Assembly: GCA_003247575.1 (NCBI GenBank)
Contig: QJZC01000032.1
Location: 25,971 to 89,970, forward strand
Direction: 5' to 3'
DNA from: Pseudomonadota bacterium
Lineage (GTDB): Bacteria > Myxococcota_A > UBA9160 > SZUA-336
Length of the DNA stretch: 64,000 nucleotides
Shown here: piece by piece, positions 24,631 through 36,458 of the stretch
Layout: each line of letters begins with the position of its first letter
Numbering within the stretch: position 1 is the first letter of the stretch
The notes under the pieces: model-generated
Databases searched by the model: none
The model's input: the letters and a program-made list of their open reading frames with translations, nothing else
Told to the model about the DNA's origin: nothing
Translations under genes and position numbers: made by a program

Positions 24631-26235
24631 ATGACATCGCTTCGAGACCTACTTGGACGCACGTCGCGAGCTTGTCGTCAGACTCTGGGGGTGTCGATGT
24701 GTCTCGTTCTGGGGCTCTCGGGATGTGCCGTGAATCCGGTCACGGGGACCCCCGAAGTGTCGTTCATGTCGCTCGAGGAGGAGCTCGAGATCGGCGAGAA
24801 GGCGGCCCGCCAGATCGAGGAGCAGGTGGGGCTCGTCAAGGACGAGAGCATTCGCGCCTACATCGAGGAGGTCGGAGCGCGGGTAGCCGCCAAGTCTCCC
24901 AGGCAAGAGGTGACCTACCGCTTCAACACGCTCGATCTCGAGGTGCCGAATGCCTTCACACTTCCTGGCGGGTACATCTATGTCTCGCGCGGGTTGCTCG
25001 CGCTGGTCAACAGCGAGGCCGAGCTCGCCAACGTGCTGGGGCACGAGGTCGGCCACGTCGCTGCGCGTCACGCGTCGGCCGACTCCTGGCGCGAGGCTAC
25101 GGTGGGAGTGCTCTCGGGGCTGGGGAGCATTGCCGGAGCGCTGATCGGGCTCGGTGGGGTCTCCGAGGCTGCGGGGGCGAGCTTTCTGGCCTCGCACAGC
25201 AGAGATCAGGAGAATCAGGCGGACGAGGTGGGGCAGATGCTGGCCGCCGAGGCCGGCTGGGATCCTCTCGCCATGAGCGAGTTCCTGCGAGCTCTCGACC
25301 GAGACACGACCATCCGTGAGAACGCCGTGAAGCAAGCGAACTTTCTCGATTCCCATCCGGTGACCACCGAGCGGATCGAGACGACCAGCAAGCGCGCGAG
25401 TTCCCTGGCCATTCAATCGAGCGATTCGCCGGCGCTCGCGCGCGACGCGTTCCTGCAGAAGCTCGAGGGGCTCGTCGTGGGGCAGGATCCCCGGTCTGGG
25501 GTATTCATCGACAAGCGTCTCTTCCTGCATCGTGACCTGAATTTCCGCGTGCGTTTCCCCGAGGACTGGCAGACCGTCAATGCGCCGTCGTTCGTGGGGG
25601 CGTCGGATGGAGCGGTGAAGGTCGAGCTCACTCTGCAGGGCGATGGAGACGACGGGCGCAAGGCGGCCAAGGAATACTTCGAGCGGCTCGAGGACGAGCG
25701 TGAGGCAGCGGCTGCGAAGGGGGAGAAGCTCCCACCGGAGCTGACGCAGAGCGGCTCTGGGCCGCGGCTGATCTCGAGACGCCGTACGGCGTATACGGTC
25801 GAGGCGACCACGCAGCGAGGGCAGCTGAGCGTCCTGATGTACTGGATTCCCTTGCCGGCTGGCATGTTCCGCCTCACGTGTACGGTGGCGACCCCTCTTC
25901 TGGCCCAGTACGAGCGCGACTGTCGCGCCACGGCCGGCTCGCTGCGTACTCTGCGCCGCTCGGATCCCGATCGCATCGAATTCCTGACGCTCCAGCTGGA
26001 TCGTGCTCTGCGCGATGAGAGCTTGCGCGAGTTCAATGACCGGGTCGAGAACGCGTGGAACGTGGCTCAGACGGCGGCGGTCAATGGATTGTCGCTCCCC
26101 TACGATCTCGAGGAAGGCCAGCTGATCAAGTACGCCCGCAAGACCCTCTATGTGCCCGAGGCCCGCGATGATGCCGCCGTCCCAGGAGAGCAGCCGGACG
26201 ATGCGAGCGAAGACGAGGCGCCGTCGGAAGACTGA
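24631..26235 (+). CDS. M48-family metalloprotease lipoprotein (paralogue 2)
   Basis: A 534-residue protein. The signal segment ends LGLSGC, followed by AVNPVTGTPEVSFMS, the same lipoprotein start as the gene at 10460-12085. The zinc motif is HEVGH after NSEAELANVLG, with the third ligand region in RDQENQADEVG. A C-terminal domain follows with NFRVRFPEDWQTVNAPSFVG and a final ENAWNVAQTAAVNGLSLPYDLEEGQ. ATG 24631 has GAGGAG 12 bases before it and gives a normal signal peptide, so I prefer it to upstream ATGs. The role is likely periplasmic protein quality control or maturation. The acidic C-terminal tail (EDEAPSED) is distinctive. Confidence 0.9.
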   Translation: MTSLRDLLGRTSRACRQTLGVSMCLVLGLSGCAVNPVTGTPEVSFMSLEEELEIGEKAARQIEEQVGLVKDESIRAYIEEVGARVAAKSPRQEVTYRFNTLDLEVPNAFTLPGGYIYVSRGLLALVNSEAELANVLGHEVGHVAARHASADSWREATVGVLSGLGSIAGALIGLGGVSEAAGASFLASHSRDQENQADEVGQMLAAEAGWDPLAMSEFLRALDRDTTIRENAVKQANFLDSHPVTTERIETTSKRASSLAIQSSDSPALARDAFLQKLEGLVVGQDPRSGVFIDKRLFLHRDLNFRVRFPEDWQTVNAPSFVGASDGAVKVELTLQGDGDDGRKAAKEYFERLEDEREAAAAKGEKLPPELTQSGSGPRLISRRRTAYTVEATTQRGQLSVLMYWIPLPAGMFRLTCTVATPLLAQYERDCRATAGSLRTLRRSDPDRIEFLTLQLDRALRDESLREFNDRVENAWNVAQTAAVNGLSLPYDLEEGQLIKYARKTLYVPEARDDAAVPGEQPDDASEDEAPSED

Positions 26236-26314
26236 ACTTTCCGTTCGCTCCTAGCCTGTTCGAGCCGAGCTGCGCAGCTGCGCGACGGCGGCTGAGGCCG
26301 TTCGAGTCTCTGGA

Positions 26315-29300
26315 ATGGTGCAAAGCGGGGCGACCGCAGCGGGGTTCGCTAGACTGCCGCGCTGCATGCCGAGGGCTCCGTTGTTTCGCAGCGAATGGCT
26401 CGCTCCGCTGATTGCCAGTGGACTCCGCCGCTCGTTGATCGGGCTCGCGGTCCTGGCCCTCGTTGCGCGCGTAGCGCTTCCGCACGTCTTGCTCGGGGTC
26501 TTCGAAGAGCAGCTCGATTCACTGCTCCGTGGGCGCGTCGTGCTCGAGGATCTCAGCCTCTCTCTACTGCGAGGGAGTATCACCCTGCGCGGTCTCTCGA
26601 TCTTCGACTCTGCGTCGCCCGACCTGGCCGAGACGGGGACGGCGAGAAGTATCCCGGCTGATGTTGCCTATCTCCACCCGCACATCGAGATCGATCGCCT
26701 AGAGTTGAATCTGAGTTGGTGGGCGCTGGCCTCGCGCACGCTCCGTGTGGAGGCGCTCACGATCGATGGATTCCGCGTGCGACTGGATCGTACCGCGGAG
26801 GGCCTGAGTCATGCCGCTCTGCCGAAGCCATCGGAGCCGGCCGAGGTGGACCGTGGCGGGAGCACGAGTGCCGAGGCTACGGCTGCCTCTCGAGAAGGGT
26901 CATGGAGCTTCGCAGCCGATCGGGTTCGCTTGGCCGAAGGGCGAGTGTCGTATCGGGACCGCGTCGTGGGGAAGGACTTCGAGGTCGGGGTGCGTGAGCT
27001 CACGGCTTCGGATCTCTCGATGTCCTTCGAGGGCACGGCCCCGCGATTTCGGGGTCGAGCCCTGCTCGAGGCCGTGCTGGACGAAGGCTCGCTGCGGGTC
27101 GAGTCCGTGCTGGATCCAGAGTCTGCTGAGTTGGCCGTCGCCACGAGCATCAGCTTTCGCAGCTTTCCCGTGACGGACGCGCACTTGTATCTGCCAGCCT
27201 TCGCTTGGGACGGCCTTCGCGGGACGCTCGATGGGAGCCTGGTCCATCGCTACCAGGCTGGCCGTGTCCACGAGTTGGCTGGCGCCATCTCGCTTGCGGC
27301 CCTGCAGGTGGAGATTCCCGAGCTCGCAGAGCCTGCGCTCGCCTGGGATGAGCTGCGGGTGGCGGTGGAGGGCGTGGATCTTCTGCGACGACAGGTTGCC
27401 CTGTCCGAGGTCGAGCTCATCGGGCTGCGTCTTCCGCTCGAGCCGTTCGGGGACTCGGCCGTGCCACTGCTCGCGGCCGGCTCGGAAAACGCCCAGCCGG
27501 AGGCGGCGGTCAGCGCCCGAGCGCAGACGGCGACGTCCGAGCCCGTCGCATGGGATTGGCGTGTCGATCGACTGGCCTTGCGCGATGCACAGCTGCAGCT
27601 CAGGGGAGTTGGCGAGCCCCTTCCGATCTCGCTCGAGACGAGCGCCACGAATCTCGGAGGTTCTCCGGGACAGTCGAGTCAGATCGAGCTGAGATTGGGC
27701 GCAGCGAGCGGTGAGGTGGCCCTGCGTGGGGAACTCGGGATCGAGCCGCTCGGATTTGCCGGTGAGCTCGAGATCTCCGACCTGGAGCTCGCACCCTTCG
27801 TTGCCTCGAGCGGCATTCTGGGTGCGGAGGTGCTCGAGCGAGGCCGACTTCACGCGGGCCTGCGCCTCGAGCTCGAGAGAGGAGCGGAACCTGCGGAGAA
27901 CCGGGCGCCGCTGCTGCGCGCCTCCGGCACTCTGGGTCTGTCGCAGCTCTGGCTCGAAGCCAGCGGCTCGACGGAAGATGCTTTTGCGGCAGGCTGGAGG
28001 GAGCTGGGGGTCGAGCTGACGGAGCTCTCACTGCCCTTGGCTCGCGGAGCGAGTACGCCGCCGACCGAGATCCTGGTGCGGTTGGGACGATTGGATCTGA
28101 TCGAGCCCGTGGTGCAGCTCTCACGTAGCACTGGAGGCATCGCGATCCCGATTCCACGCAGTGCAGCCTCAGGTGCGGCAGCCCCTGACGGGATGGAGGC
28201 TTCGCCGGCGCCCAACCGTTCCAGTCCCTCTGAGGCGGGCCTCCAGTCAGAGGAGGGTGTCCCGCCTCCACTGCGCCTCGAGGTCTCCGCGTTGCAGGTT
28301 GCGGGCGGCCGCGCCGAGCTGCTCGACCAGACTACGGAGCCTGCGATGCGATCGACCTTGGACCGAATCGACGTCGAGGGTGCGGAAATCCGCTGGCCCG
28401 AGCTGGCGGCCAAGCGCTTTCGGGTGATGCTTCTGGGGCTGAGTGGGAGCACGGTAGACCTGAGCGGTGAAGCCAATGCAGGGACGATCAGCGCCGAGCT
28501 CGCGCTATCGGATCTCGCCCTGCCTCAGTTCAATCCGTACTTGCAGCAGACCGGCTATCGCGTGCGCTCGGGAGAGCTCGCGGTACGTTCCCGTGCCCGA
28601 ATCGAAGAGAGTCGCTATGAGGCCCCCGTCGATTTGGTCGTTTCGCAGCTGGACGTCGGCGCGCTGAACGGCGCGTCGACCTTCGAGCAAACGTTTGGAC
28701 TGCCGCTCTCTCTCGCCCTATCGTTGCTCCAGGATCTCAATGGCGAGATCTCGCTCTCGTTGCCGGTTTCGGGGGATCGGTCGGGAGCTCGGATCGACCT
28801 GGTGAGTGGGATCACCCAGTCACTTCGCAGCGCAATTCTGGGCGCGCTCCAGTCACCGCTCAAGCTGCTCGGCGGGATCGTCCAGGGGGGCAAGGTTCGA
28901 TCCCTCGACCCTTCGCCGATCACATTCCTCCCAGGTGCATCCGAGCTCGCGCCGTTTGGAGAGGAACGAATCGCTGTTCTGCGAGAGTTGCTCGAGACGG
29001 CTCCGAGTCTGCGCCTGTCGTTCTCTGGTGAAACCGGTTTGGAAGATGTACGCTGGATTCGGCAGAGTGAGCTCCTGGCGGAGCTGACCCGCGGTGCGGG
29101 TGCACCCGTAGACGACGCGATGCGAAATGCGGTGATTGCTCATCTGCGAGAGCGACTTGCGCGACGCGAGCCGCCTGCACTCACCCCCGAGCAGCGAAGC
29201 TGGCTCGACCAGCGTATCTCCAGCTTGCGGTTTCCTGCCGAAGTGCTCCGGACGCTGGCCCGGGATCGCTCACTACGTGCACGCATCCTGATGTTGGAAC

Positions 29301-29419
29301 AAGCTGAAGGGGCGGCTGCACGTCTGACCGTCGTGCCCGCTCCGATCGAGCCCGGCCGCGGTATCGTGGGTGTTTCGATCCAGATCGACGCGACTCGGGC
29401 GAGCGTCCCATCGGAGTAG
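26315..29419 (+). CDS. DUF748/AsmA-like inner-membrane-anchored giant protein
   Basis: A 1,034-residue protein with one N-terminal helix (about 37-60) and a long periplasmic part. The first 200 residues show AsmA/DUF748 features (LRGSITLRGLSIFD, LTIDGFRVRLDR). Repeating amphipathic strands with short loops follow, as expected for a beta-groove lipid-bridge protein. The end holds a DUF748 C-terminal region with SPITFLPGASELAPFGEERI, an OmpA-like element. Such proteins are thought to move phospholipids between the membranes or support envelope assembly. Neither ATG 26315 nor ATG 26366 has a clear ribosome site. It lies 80 bases after the protease gene and 49 before a VWA-OmpA lipoprotein gene. 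Confidence 0.85.
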   Translation: MVQSGATAAGFARLPRCMPRAPLFRSEWLAPLIASGLRRSLIGLAVLALVARVALPHVLLGVFEEQLDSLLRGRVVLEDLSLSLLRGSITLRGLSIFDSASPDLAETGTARSIPADVAYLHPHIEIDRLELNLSWWALASRTLRVEALTIDGFRVRLDRTAEGLSHAALPKPSEPAEVDRGGSTSAEATAASREGSWSFAADRVRLAEGRVSYRDRVVGKDFEVGVRELTASDLSMSFEGTAPRFRGRALLEAVLDEGSLRVESVLDPESAELAVATSISFRSFPVTDAHLYLPAFAWDGLRGTLDGSLVHRYQAGRVHELAGAISLAALQVEIPELAEPALAWDELRVAVEGVDLLRRQVALSEVELIGLRLPLEPFGDSAVPLLAAGSENAQPEAAVSARAQTATSEPVAWDWRVDRLALRDAQLQLRGVGEPLPISLETSATNLGGSPGQSSQIELRLGAASGEVALRGELGIEPLGFAGELEISDLELAPFVASSGILGAEVLERGRLHAGLRLELERGAEPAENRAPLLRASGTLGLSQLWLEASGSTEDAFAAGWRELGVELTELSLPLARGASTPPTEILVRLGRLDLIEPVVQLSRSTGGIAIPIPRSAASGAAAPDGMEASPAPNRSSPSEAGLQSEEGVPPPLRLEVSALQVAGGRAELLDQTTEPAMRSTLDRIDVEGAEIRWPELAAKRFRVMLLGLSGSTVDLSGEANAGTISAELALSDLALPQFNPYLQQTGYRVRSGELAVRSRARIEESRYEAPVDLVVSQLDVGALNGASTFEQTFGLPLSLALSLLQDLNGEISLSLPVSGDRSGARIDLVSGITQSLRSAILGALQSPLKLLGGIVQGGKVRSLDPSPITFLPGASELAPFGEERIAVLRELLETAPSLRLSFSGETGLEDVRWIRQSELLAELTRGAGAPVDDAMRNAVIAHLRERLARREPPALTPEQRSWLDQRISSLRFPAEVLRTLARDRSLRARILMLEQAEGAAARLTVVPAPIEPGRGIVGVSIQIDATRASVPSE

Positions 29420-29468
29420 TCCCACTGTGCTAGAGTCCCCGGAGTACCGCCGAGAAGGAAATTTCATC

Positions 29469-30659
29469 TTGTCGTTGAAGACTTCGAGAGTATTGGCGTG
29501 GGTGGCCTGGGGCATCGGTCTGACGCTGCTTTCGGCTGGCTGTGCGCAGGTTCCGCGTCAAGAGCCGATGGACGTATCTCCGCTTCGCTTGGGTGAGAAC
29601 GACCGCGTGGTCCCTAGTCAGGTCGTTCTCGTGTTCGACGCCTCGCACTCGATCGATGCGGCGAGCTCGTTTGCACCCGCGAAGGCTCTGATCGAGTCAT
29701 TCGTTGCCGGCATGCCGGATGGAGACTTCGATGCGGCCGGGGTGACCTTGGGGCAGCTCGTCTTCCCATTTCGGCCGCTGTCACCCTTCGAGCGCAGCTC
29801 ACTCGCGGACGCCGCACGAGGGCTGCTCTATGTCGGGGGACCGACTCCGCTCGACGAGGCGCTCGGTCTGGCATCGGGACAGCTCGCACGCCGACCGGCG
29901 CAGGAAGCAGAGGAGACCGCTCTCGGTCCACAGGAAGCCGCGATCGTGATCTTCTCGGATGGAGTCCCCACACGCGGGAGCACTCCCAGCAGCACACTGC
30001 AAGCAGCGCGCGATCTCGTAGCGAACTACTCGGGCCAGGTGTGTTTCCATACGATCCGGACCGGTGCAGATCCGTCGGGAGAGCCCTTGTTGCGAGAGAT
30101 CGCGGGCTTGACTCAGTGTGGAACGATTCGCAGCGCGGCTCAGGTCGGTGATGTTGCTTCGCTCGAACGGTTGGAACGTGATGTCTTCGTCGAGCGTCGC
30201 GAGCCGGAGACGCCGCCCGTCGCAGCAGCACCGCCGAGCCCGGATGCCGATGCCGATGGGGTCGTGGATGCTGAAGATCGCTGTCCCCGCACGCCGCGTG
30301 GCGCCGACGTGAATCGCCTTGGCTGCTGGGAGCTCGAGGGGGTGCGGTTCGACTTCGACAGCGCGCGCCTGCGACCGGAGTCCGAAGCTACATTGCGCGA
30401 GGCGATCGACGTGTTGCGAGCGAATCCGGAGGTTCGGGTGCGGCTCGATGCACATACCGACTCTCGAGGTTCCGATGCCTACAACCTGCGCCTGTCCGGC
30501 CGTCGTGCCGAGTCGGTGCGTGCCTTCCTGCTCGCGGCGGGCATAGACAGTGGCCGACTCGAGGTGAAGGGTTGGGGGGAGTCGCGTCCCATCGCTTCGA
30601 ACGATAGCGACGAAGGACGGCAGGCAAACCGCCGGCTCGAGATCGTTACCTTGCCGTAG
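29469..30659 (+). CDS. VWA-OmpA lipoprotein
   Basis: A 396-residue outer-membrane lipoprotein. The lipobox is LLSAGC (Cys25). A VWA domain (about 50-225) has the MIDAS motif FDASHS and FSDGVPTRGS. A calcium-type thrombospondin-3-like segment (DADADGVVDAEDRCP) links to an OmpA domain (about 285-396) with FDFDSARLRPES and the peptidoglycan-binding LDAHTDSRGSDAYNLRLSGRRA. TTG 29469 is used because AAGGA lies about ten bases before it; the upstream part of the frame overlaps the previous gene. The protein would link a ligand-binding VWA head to peptidoglycan. It could supply the cell-wall anchor missing from the VWA proteins at 22276 and 23361. Confidence 0.9.
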   Translation: MSLKTSRVLAWVAWGIGLTLLSAGCAQVPRQEPMDVSPLRLGENDRVVPSQVVLVFDASHSIDAASSFAPAKALIESFVAGMPDGDFDAAGVTLGQLVFPFRPLSPFERSSLADAARGLLYVGGPTPLDEALGLASGQLARRPAQEAEETALGPQEAAIVIFSDGVPTRGSTPSSTLQAARDLVANYSGQVCFHTIRTGADPSGEPLLREIAGLTQCGTIRSAAQVGDVASLERLERDVFVERREPETPPVAAAPPSPDADADGVVDAEDRCPRTPRGADVNRLGCWELEGVRFDFDSARLRPESEATLREAIDVLRANPEVRVRLDAHTDSRGSDAYNLRLSGRRAESVRAFLLAAGIDSGRLEVKGWGESRPIASNDSDEGRQANRRLEIVTLP

Positions 30660-31131
30660 CAGCCCGTTGAGCAAGTCACGCATCTTCAAGCCAGGGCCAA
30701 GTCCTGCATGGCTTCGGATGGTCAGAGTTGACTAGTCGTCTTGGGTTCCCGAGACTGAGTGAGACTCGGAGGTGGCAGTCAGGCTTTAGAGCCTCGCTCG
30801 ATGCCCGCACACTCGAGTGAGCGTCTGACTCGCCCCGCCCAGTCACGCTAGGTTGCGGTCCTACTCCCTCGTGATTCCGCGCCGAGGGAGAACTGGGGCG
30901 CACCTGCCCGGCCGCGTATCGCGCACATCGTGCTTCGGTAGGCGGCCGGGCATCTGCGTGAGCCGTAGAGTGGCACGCGCGGGGCGCCTCCGTCCACGAC
31001 CAGCAGGTTCTGGCCAAGGGGTTTCCCGGTCACCCGGTGGTGCGGTCCTAGCCTCGACGAAATCTCGCCTCTTGGTGCTAGAACCGCACCGAGGGTGCAG
31101 CTCGGTAGAGCCTTTGAGCCGAGAGGCGCAG
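30660..31131. other. Intergenic region without a convincing gene
   Basis: These 472 bases lie between two converging genes. Frames on both strands are G+C-rich shadows without start signals. A reverse-strand stretch near 30950-31040 reads GQNLLVVDGGAPRVPLYG, faintly like the C-terminus of a GMC oxidoreductase, but the rest of that domain is missing. No terminator with a T-run was found. Confidence 0.4.
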
Positions 31132-31656
31132 CTACGGGATCGGTGCGGTCGCCGTAACTGCGAGGAGTCCCCCGGGTACGGAGTCGCTCGGGCCGAAGAC
31201 GGTATCGAGTACCGTTGCCTCGGCGAGATAGATGCGAATCCAATCAAGGGGAATCGTGTTCGCGCCCGCGCTCACCGCGCCAGCCGCCAGGATCTCGGCG
31301 ATTCCCTGCGCATCTGCGAGAGACTGATTCGCTGACGCGAATGCGTTGGTCACCTCCGTCTTCAGCTTGAGGGTTCCCTTCCCATTCGGATTGGTCGAGA
31401 AGGTTCCCAGGAATTGGGCTGGCAGTGCACCCGTGATTGGACTGTGCGTGAGGAATACTGCCAGTAGAGTGTTGCCGGGCAGGCCCGACACCTTGATGAG
31501 TAGATCATCGGGACCGTCCGGGTGGTCGACGATGCGTGCTTCGCCGCTGGCAAGGTCGTTTCCAGCGAGCGGAATGACCGTCTGGGCGCTGGAGGTGAGG
31601 GGATAGGCAACACATAGCATTGCCACCGTGGAGAGAAGTAAATGGCGGAACGACAT
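31132..31656 (-). CDS. Small secreted protein of unknown function
   Basis: A 174-residue protein with a clear signal peptide ending at SSAQ (residues ~1-24). The mature part is a single beta-rich domain: LIKVSGLPGNTLLAVFLTHSPITG, FLGTFSTNPNGKGTLKLKTEV and a C-terminal WIRIYLAEATVLDTVFG. The pattern of a lead strand, a GLPxxxxYxVxL-like segment and a Gly/Asn-rich turn recalls CHRD or similar domains, but the match is not firm. GAGGACA lies just before the start. It is transcribed alone, leftward, ahead of a 510-base gap. Confidence 0.65.
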   Translation of the reverse strand: MSFRHLLLSTVAMLCVAYPLTSSAQTVIPLAGNDLASGEARIVDHPDGPDDLLIKVSGLPGNTLLAVFLTHSPITGALPAQFLGTFSTNPNGKGTLKLKTEVTNAFASANQSLADAQGIAEILAAGAVSAGANTIPLDWIRIYLAEATVLDTVFGPSDSVPGGLLAVTATAPIP

Positions 31657-32170
31657 CGATGTCCTCGTCTGGGGGGGAGGGGTTGGGATGCGTTTCGAGT
31701 TTGGGGTTGGAGGGACCTCGGCGAGAGAGAGTCCCAGCTCGGGTTCGCCTGGTGCAGAATCCTGCTCGCGAACACCGCCAACCTAGCATCTACGCGCGGC
31801 GGTGAGGAGCGGCCGCTTCGCCACACGTTCACGCTTGGGGTCGTATCGACTCTCGAGATCCGGGGCGAGATCGAGGGGTGCAGCTCCTCACGGACGCTCT
31901 CGACCGACATTGGTGTACAGTGGCGTACATTCGGGACATCGTACGGTCTCTCGTCGTGGAGATTGGTGTCTCGGTCTCGCGATGAATTTTTGAGTCGCGC
32001 GACATCTGGAGTCGCTAGACCAGCCCAAAGACACGAAAACGGCGGCGCACAGGGCGCCGCCGTTCGTGGATGAGAGGTCCCTGGAGGACCGTTGCCGTCC
32101 TCGATGCGCGGTATTCAAAGCTCGCTTCGAGTTGGGCTCCGGTCGTCCGCCGAGGGCTCGGGACCGCGGG
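31657..32170. other. Intergenic region between the small secreted-protein gene and katG
   Basis: No gene is supported in these 514 bases. The left part should hold the promoter of the leftward secreted-protein gene. An inverted repeat TGTAC-N6-GTACA lies at 31914-31929, a plausible operator. The right part carries the katG terminator at 32031-32063. Confidence 0.45.
32031..32063 (-). terminator. Intrinsic terminator of katG
   Basis: ACGGCGGCGC (32039-32048) and GCGCCGCCGT (32054-32063) form a perfect 10-bp stem with a 5-base loop. On the minus strand the stem is followed by TTTTCGTGTCTTT, the expected U-rich tail. It lies about 108 bases beyond the katG stop codon. Confidence 0.75.
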
Positions 32171-34768
<2,598 letters not shown>

Positions 34769-35266
34769 ATGCCGCGTGTGCGACGGATATGCGCCGGTCT
34801 CCTCACCTGGGGCATCCTGGTTCAGTTGGTCTCCCCACTGGTCCATGCCCTCGATCACACGCGTGAGGGAGTGGAGGACGCGGACGTCCACGTGCATCTG
34901 GCGCATGGCCACGCAATGCATGCCCACGCAGTGCACGCTGGCCTCCGTTCCGAGCCTGACTCCGGCGCTCGAAGCGACTCCGGAAGTGCCCGCGCGGACG
35001 GTGCGGACACGGGTGTGTCCGATCTTGCTCTTGGTCTGCCACACGGGAACGTGCCCACCGAGAGGCTGCTTCGCACTTGTCGGACGTGCTCGCTCGCTCT
35101 CGCCGTGGCGTGGGCTGCCCTGGCTGGCGAAGCCGGAGCCGCATTCGAAGCTCCGTTCGTGTCCGGGACCGGCAACGCAGAGCTGGTGCGTCCGGCGTAC
35201 ACCGCGATCTCGGCGAACCCTTCGGGCCCGCGAGCCCCCCCTCTCGGTCACCTGACTGCGGGGTAG
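34769..35266 (+). CDS. DUF2946-like His-rich membrane-associated protein
   Basis: A 165-residue protein with an N-terminal signal or anchor (GLLTWGILVQLVSPLVHAL). It is followed by a His-rich stretch (DVHVHLAHGHAMHAHAVHAG). A second hydrophobic segment (about 107-126) and a Pro-rich end with PRAPP follow, both typical of DUF2946-type proteins found beside copper and nickel genes. It likely binds or senses a metal in the periplasm. The ribosome site is poor, so the start is uncertain. It is the first gene of a cluster with a HupE-like protein and two more His-rich proteins. Confidence 0.6.
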   Translation: MPRVRRICAGLLTWGILVQLVSPLVHALDHTREGVEDADVHVHLAHGHAMHAHAVHAGLRSEPDSGARSDSGSARADGADTGVSDLALGLPHGNVPTERLLRTCRTCSLALAVAWAALAGEAGAAFEAPFVSGTGNAELVRPAYTAISANPSGPRAPPLGHLTAG

Positions 35267-35495
35267 GGACGCTTGCGCGTCCTGTCGAGTTCTCGTAGGC
35301 CCAGAGTCGCCAGGGCCTGCGGGGTTCTCGTCTGCTCTCCCGGAGGCGTGTGCCTTCGCGCGAGCTGCGGCCGCGGATAGCTGGCGCGCGAGCCAGGTTC
35401 CGCCTCGGTGGAACGTGCAAGGCGCCCCCGACCCCCATTGTTCGACTAGATCGTGACCCTACCCGGGTCTTTCAACCGGGAGAAACTCGCACCTC

Positions 35496-36398
35496 ATGCA
35501 TCGACATCCAGACGAGAATTCGGCTTCGCAGACTACTGGCGGGCGGCTCGACCGCCTTCTTGGTCTCGCTCTCTCGACTTGCGTACTGGTCGCGCTCGTT
35601 GTGGGCACGTTACAGCTCTGTGTCGCAGGTGCCGCGATGGCGCATGGCATGTCTCCTGAAGAGCAGCTTCGGATGCTGAACGCCGGTTACCTCGAGTACG
35701 TCGAGCTCGGTGCCTCGCACATGCTGACGGGCTACGACCACTTGCTGTTCCTCTTTGGAGTGATCTTCTTCTTGACGCGATTCATCGACGTCGTGCGTTT
35801 CATTACGGCGTTCACGATCGGTCACTCGATCACCTTGCTGTTTGCCACCTTGCTCGAGATCCAGGCCAACTACTATTTGGTCGATGCGGTCATCGCGTTG
35901 ACGGTCTGCTACAAGGCGTTCGACAACCTGGATGGCTTCCGCAGGTACCTCCAGATGGCATCTCCGAGTCTGCTCTGGATGGTCTTCGCCTTCGGGCTCA
36001 TCCATGGCTTTGGATTGTCGACGCGTCTCCAGCAGCTTCCGCTCGGGGACGAAGGCCTCGTCTTCCGCATTCTCGCGTTCAACGTGGGTGTCGAGCTCGG
36101 TCAGATTGCGGCCCTGGCCATAATGGTGGTCGTACTCGCGGGCTGGCGCCGCACGCAGTCGTTCGAGAGGTTCAGCCGTGCGGCGAACGTGGGGCTCATG
36201 TCGATGGGTGTGCTCCTGCTCCTGATGCAGCTCCACGGTTATCAGCACAGCAAATTCGCAGAGGAGTTTCCACTGAATGCCGATGACCACCTTCATGCCC
36301 ACGAGGACATGGAGGTCAAGCGGGTGTCGGAGACCCTCGGAAGCTATCCCCGTCGCCTCGGGATTTCGCCCGGGCGGGAAGAACTCGGTCAGGACTGA
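35496..36398 (+). CDS. HupE/UreJ_2-type membrane protein
   Basis: A 300-residue protein with an N-terminal signal or helix (about 23-48) followed by AHGMSPEEQ. About six hydrophobic helices follow. The core has the HupE/UreJ_2 pattern: GASHMLTGYDHLLFLFGVIFFL, FTIGHSITLLFATL, GLIHGFGLS and NVGVELGQ. Conserved His and Asp in these helices (GYDHLLF, IGHS, IHGFG) are the presumed metal path, for nickel or cobalt in characterised relatives. Here no hydrogenase or urease genes are nearby, so the metal is open. The C-terminal tail is His/Glu-rich (DDHLHAHEDMEV). Confidence 0.85.
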   Translation: MHRHPDENSASQTTGGRLDRLLGLALSTCVLVALVVGTLQLCVAGAAMAHGMSPEEQLRMLNAGYLEYVELGASHMLTGYDHLLFLFGVIFFLTRFIDVVRFITAFTIGHSITLLFATLLEIQANYYLVDAVIALTVCYKAFDNLDGFRRYLQMASPSLLWMVFAFGLIHGFGLSTRLQQLPLGDEGLVFRILAFNVGVELGQIAALAIMVVVLAGWRRTQSFERFSRAANVGLMSMGVLLLLMQLHGYQHSKFAEEFPLNADDHLHAHEDMEVKRVSETLGSYPRRLGISPGREELGQD

Positions 36399-36404
36399 CC
36401 GAGT
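36383..36404 (+). promoter_or_regulatory. Intercistronic hairpin across the hupE-like stop codon
   Basis: ACTCGGTCA and TGACCGAGT pair over a four-base loop and include the stop codon. There is no T-run, so this is more likely an mRNA-stability or partial-attenuation element than a terminator. Confidence 0.4.
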
Positions 36405-36458
36405 CCGATGAAGGAAACCTCGTCCGCGCGCCCGATCGTCAAGAAAGGAAAGAAAACC

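Noticed and set aside
30860..31045. Possible remnant of a GMC oxidoreductase C-terminus on the minus strand
   Set aside because: Only a short resemblance (NLLVVDGGAP) is seen, with no flanking domain in any frame and no other homology I can support.
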